A stretch of 7,026 nt of DNA from assembly GCA_030607715.1 (NCBI GenBank), contig JAUWJM010000086.1:1-7026 (forward strand), read 5' to 3'. Shown in pieces: positions 6,697-7,026 of the stretch. Numbering within the stretch: the first letter of the stretch is position 1; every line of letters begins with the position of its first letter. Below the pieces are notes generated by a model. It was not told where the DNA came from. It ran no database searches and was given only the letters and a program-made list of their open reading frames with translations. A program made the translations under genes and the position numbers. This stretch comes from Candidatus Aerophobota bacterium. Lineage in GTDB: Bacteria > Aerophobota > Aerophobia > Aerophobales > B3-G15.

Positions 6697-6742
6697 AATT
6701 TAGTTTGCCAATACGGAAAGTATCCACTAAATTTAGACTAAA
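6697..6742 (+). repeat. Cluster of TTTAG/CTAAA half-sites, candidate operator
   Basis: Four half-sites occur in 44 bases: TTTAG 6699-6703, CTAAA 6727-6731, TTTAG 6732-6736 and CTAAA 6738-6742. Together they make an 8-base inverted repeat (AATTTAGT 6697-6704 and ACTAAATT 6726-6733), a perfect palindrome CTAAATTTAG (6727-6736) and TTTAGACTAAA (6732-6742). ATAC and GTAT (6711-6714, 6720-6723) also face each other inside. The position just before a glycosidase gene fits a sugar-responsive regulator site, but the AT-rich half-sites could arise by chance. Confidence 0.4.
6705..6733 (+). promoter_or_regulatory. Possible sigma-70 promoter for the downstream glycosidase gene
   Basis: TTGCCA (6705-6710, 5 of 6 to consensus) and TAAATT (6728-6733, 4 of 6) are separated by exactly 17 bases, with a start expected near 6740. 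The -10 element lies inside the CTAAATTTAG palindrome, so a bound regulator would block it. In AT-rich DNA such matches are common, so this is a moderate to weak call. Confidence 0.35.
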
Positions 6743-6762
6743 ATGGAAAGGAGATCTTTAAA

Positions 6763-7026
6763 ATGATAGAGGAAAATAATCCAGTAGTAGGGCTAATATT
6801 TCCCGATATGGAGGAATATTTAAGACAACATGACCTTTTATATGAAAAAGCCCCTTTAGAGTGGGAGGAGGGGATTCCTTTGGCTAATGGTGATATGGGT
6901 GTTCTTTTATGGGGACATGGAAATCCCTTAAAAATTACTCTGGATAAATATGATACCTGGGAGAGGCGTTTTACATGGCCAAAAGATAAAAACTATAATT
7001 ACCGAACGCTTTATTCGCTTATTAAA
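6763..7026 (+). CDS. GH95/GH65-like glycosidase, N-terminal fragment (3' partial)
   Basis: Only the first 88 codons are in the window and no stop is reached. AAGGAG at 6748-6753 lies nine bases before ATG 6763. The segment WEEGIPLANGDMGVLLWG (34-51), followed by LKITLDKYDTWERR (56-69), matches the N-terminal beta-sandwich of the GH95 and GH65-related clan. There the pattern is a Trp, then PLGNG-like, then a G-x-L/M-G strand and a D-x-W-x-R turn. GH95 members are inverting alpha-L-fucosidases or alpha-L-galactosidases, which would suit the GH29 and mutarotase neighbours. The DxWxRR form also occurs in related uncharacterised glycosidases, so the exact family and substrate stay open until the catalytic domain is seen. 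No signal peptide is seen at the N-terminus. The 110-base gap before it carries a possible promoter and operator, so it may start its own transcript. Confidence 0.7.
   Translation, partial: MIEENNPVVGLIFPDMEEYLRQHDLLYEKAPLEWEEGIPLANGDMGVLLWGHGNPLKITLDKYDTWERRFTWPKDKNYNYRTLYSLIK

Noticed and set aside
1..7026. CRISPR array, tRNA, rRNA or insertion sequence
   Set aside because: No regularly spaced repeats, cloverleaf sequences, rRNA signatures or transposase motifs were seen on either strand.

Overview
The window is AT-rich bacterial DNA (roughly 38-40% G+C by eye), with every gene on the + strand. It holds two linked gene sets. A corrinoid and tetrahydrofolate methyl-transfer module covers about 1-4074, plus a damaged gene at 4251-4864. 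A deoxysugar (L-fucose/L-rhamnose type) glycan module covers 4902-7026. The gene content points to a strictly anaerobic organism that feeds methyl groups into tetrahydrofolate and the Wood-Ljungdahl pathway, for example a low-GC clostridial or acetogen-like lineage, or an uncultured anaerobic phylum such as Atribacterota. The sequence alone does not fix the taxon.

Layout: (1) 1-1188 is the 3' part of an MttB-superfamily methyltransferase without pyrrolysine. (2) 1240-3063 encodes a RACo-type ATP-dependent corrinoid-activating protein with an unusual 2Fe-2S cysteine pattern. (3) 3064-3225 is a 162-base gap with two inverted repeats. (4) 3226-4074 encodes a pterin-binding methyltransferase of the MtgA/AcsE type. 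(5) 4251-4864 is a URO-D-like (MtaA/CmuA superfamily) methyltransferase gene. It has lost its middle, apparently about 180-200 codons, and the remaining 3' end is in the -1 frame. (6) 4902-6302 encodes a GH29 alpha-L-fucosidase. (7) 6329-6652 encodes a RhaM-type L-rhamnose/L-fucose mutarotase. (8) 6653-6762 is a gap with a possible promoter overlapped by TTTAG/CTAAA half-sites. (9) 6763-7026 is the start of a GH95/GH65-like glycosidase that runs off the window.

How the genes could work together: an MttB- or URO-D-type enzyme moves a methyl group from a substrate to a corrinoid protein (not in this window). MtgA-type 3226-4074 passes it to tetrahydrofolate, and RACo 1240-3063 rescues corrinoid that has oxidised to Co(II). 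The sugar module would release and epimerise an alpha-L-fucoside or similar deoxysugar. The co-location suggests, but does not prove, that the methyl donor is a methylated deoxysugar or another compound from the same glycan or osmolyte source. Arginine codon use differs sharply between the RACo/MtgA pair and the flanking genes, so the locus may be a mosaic.
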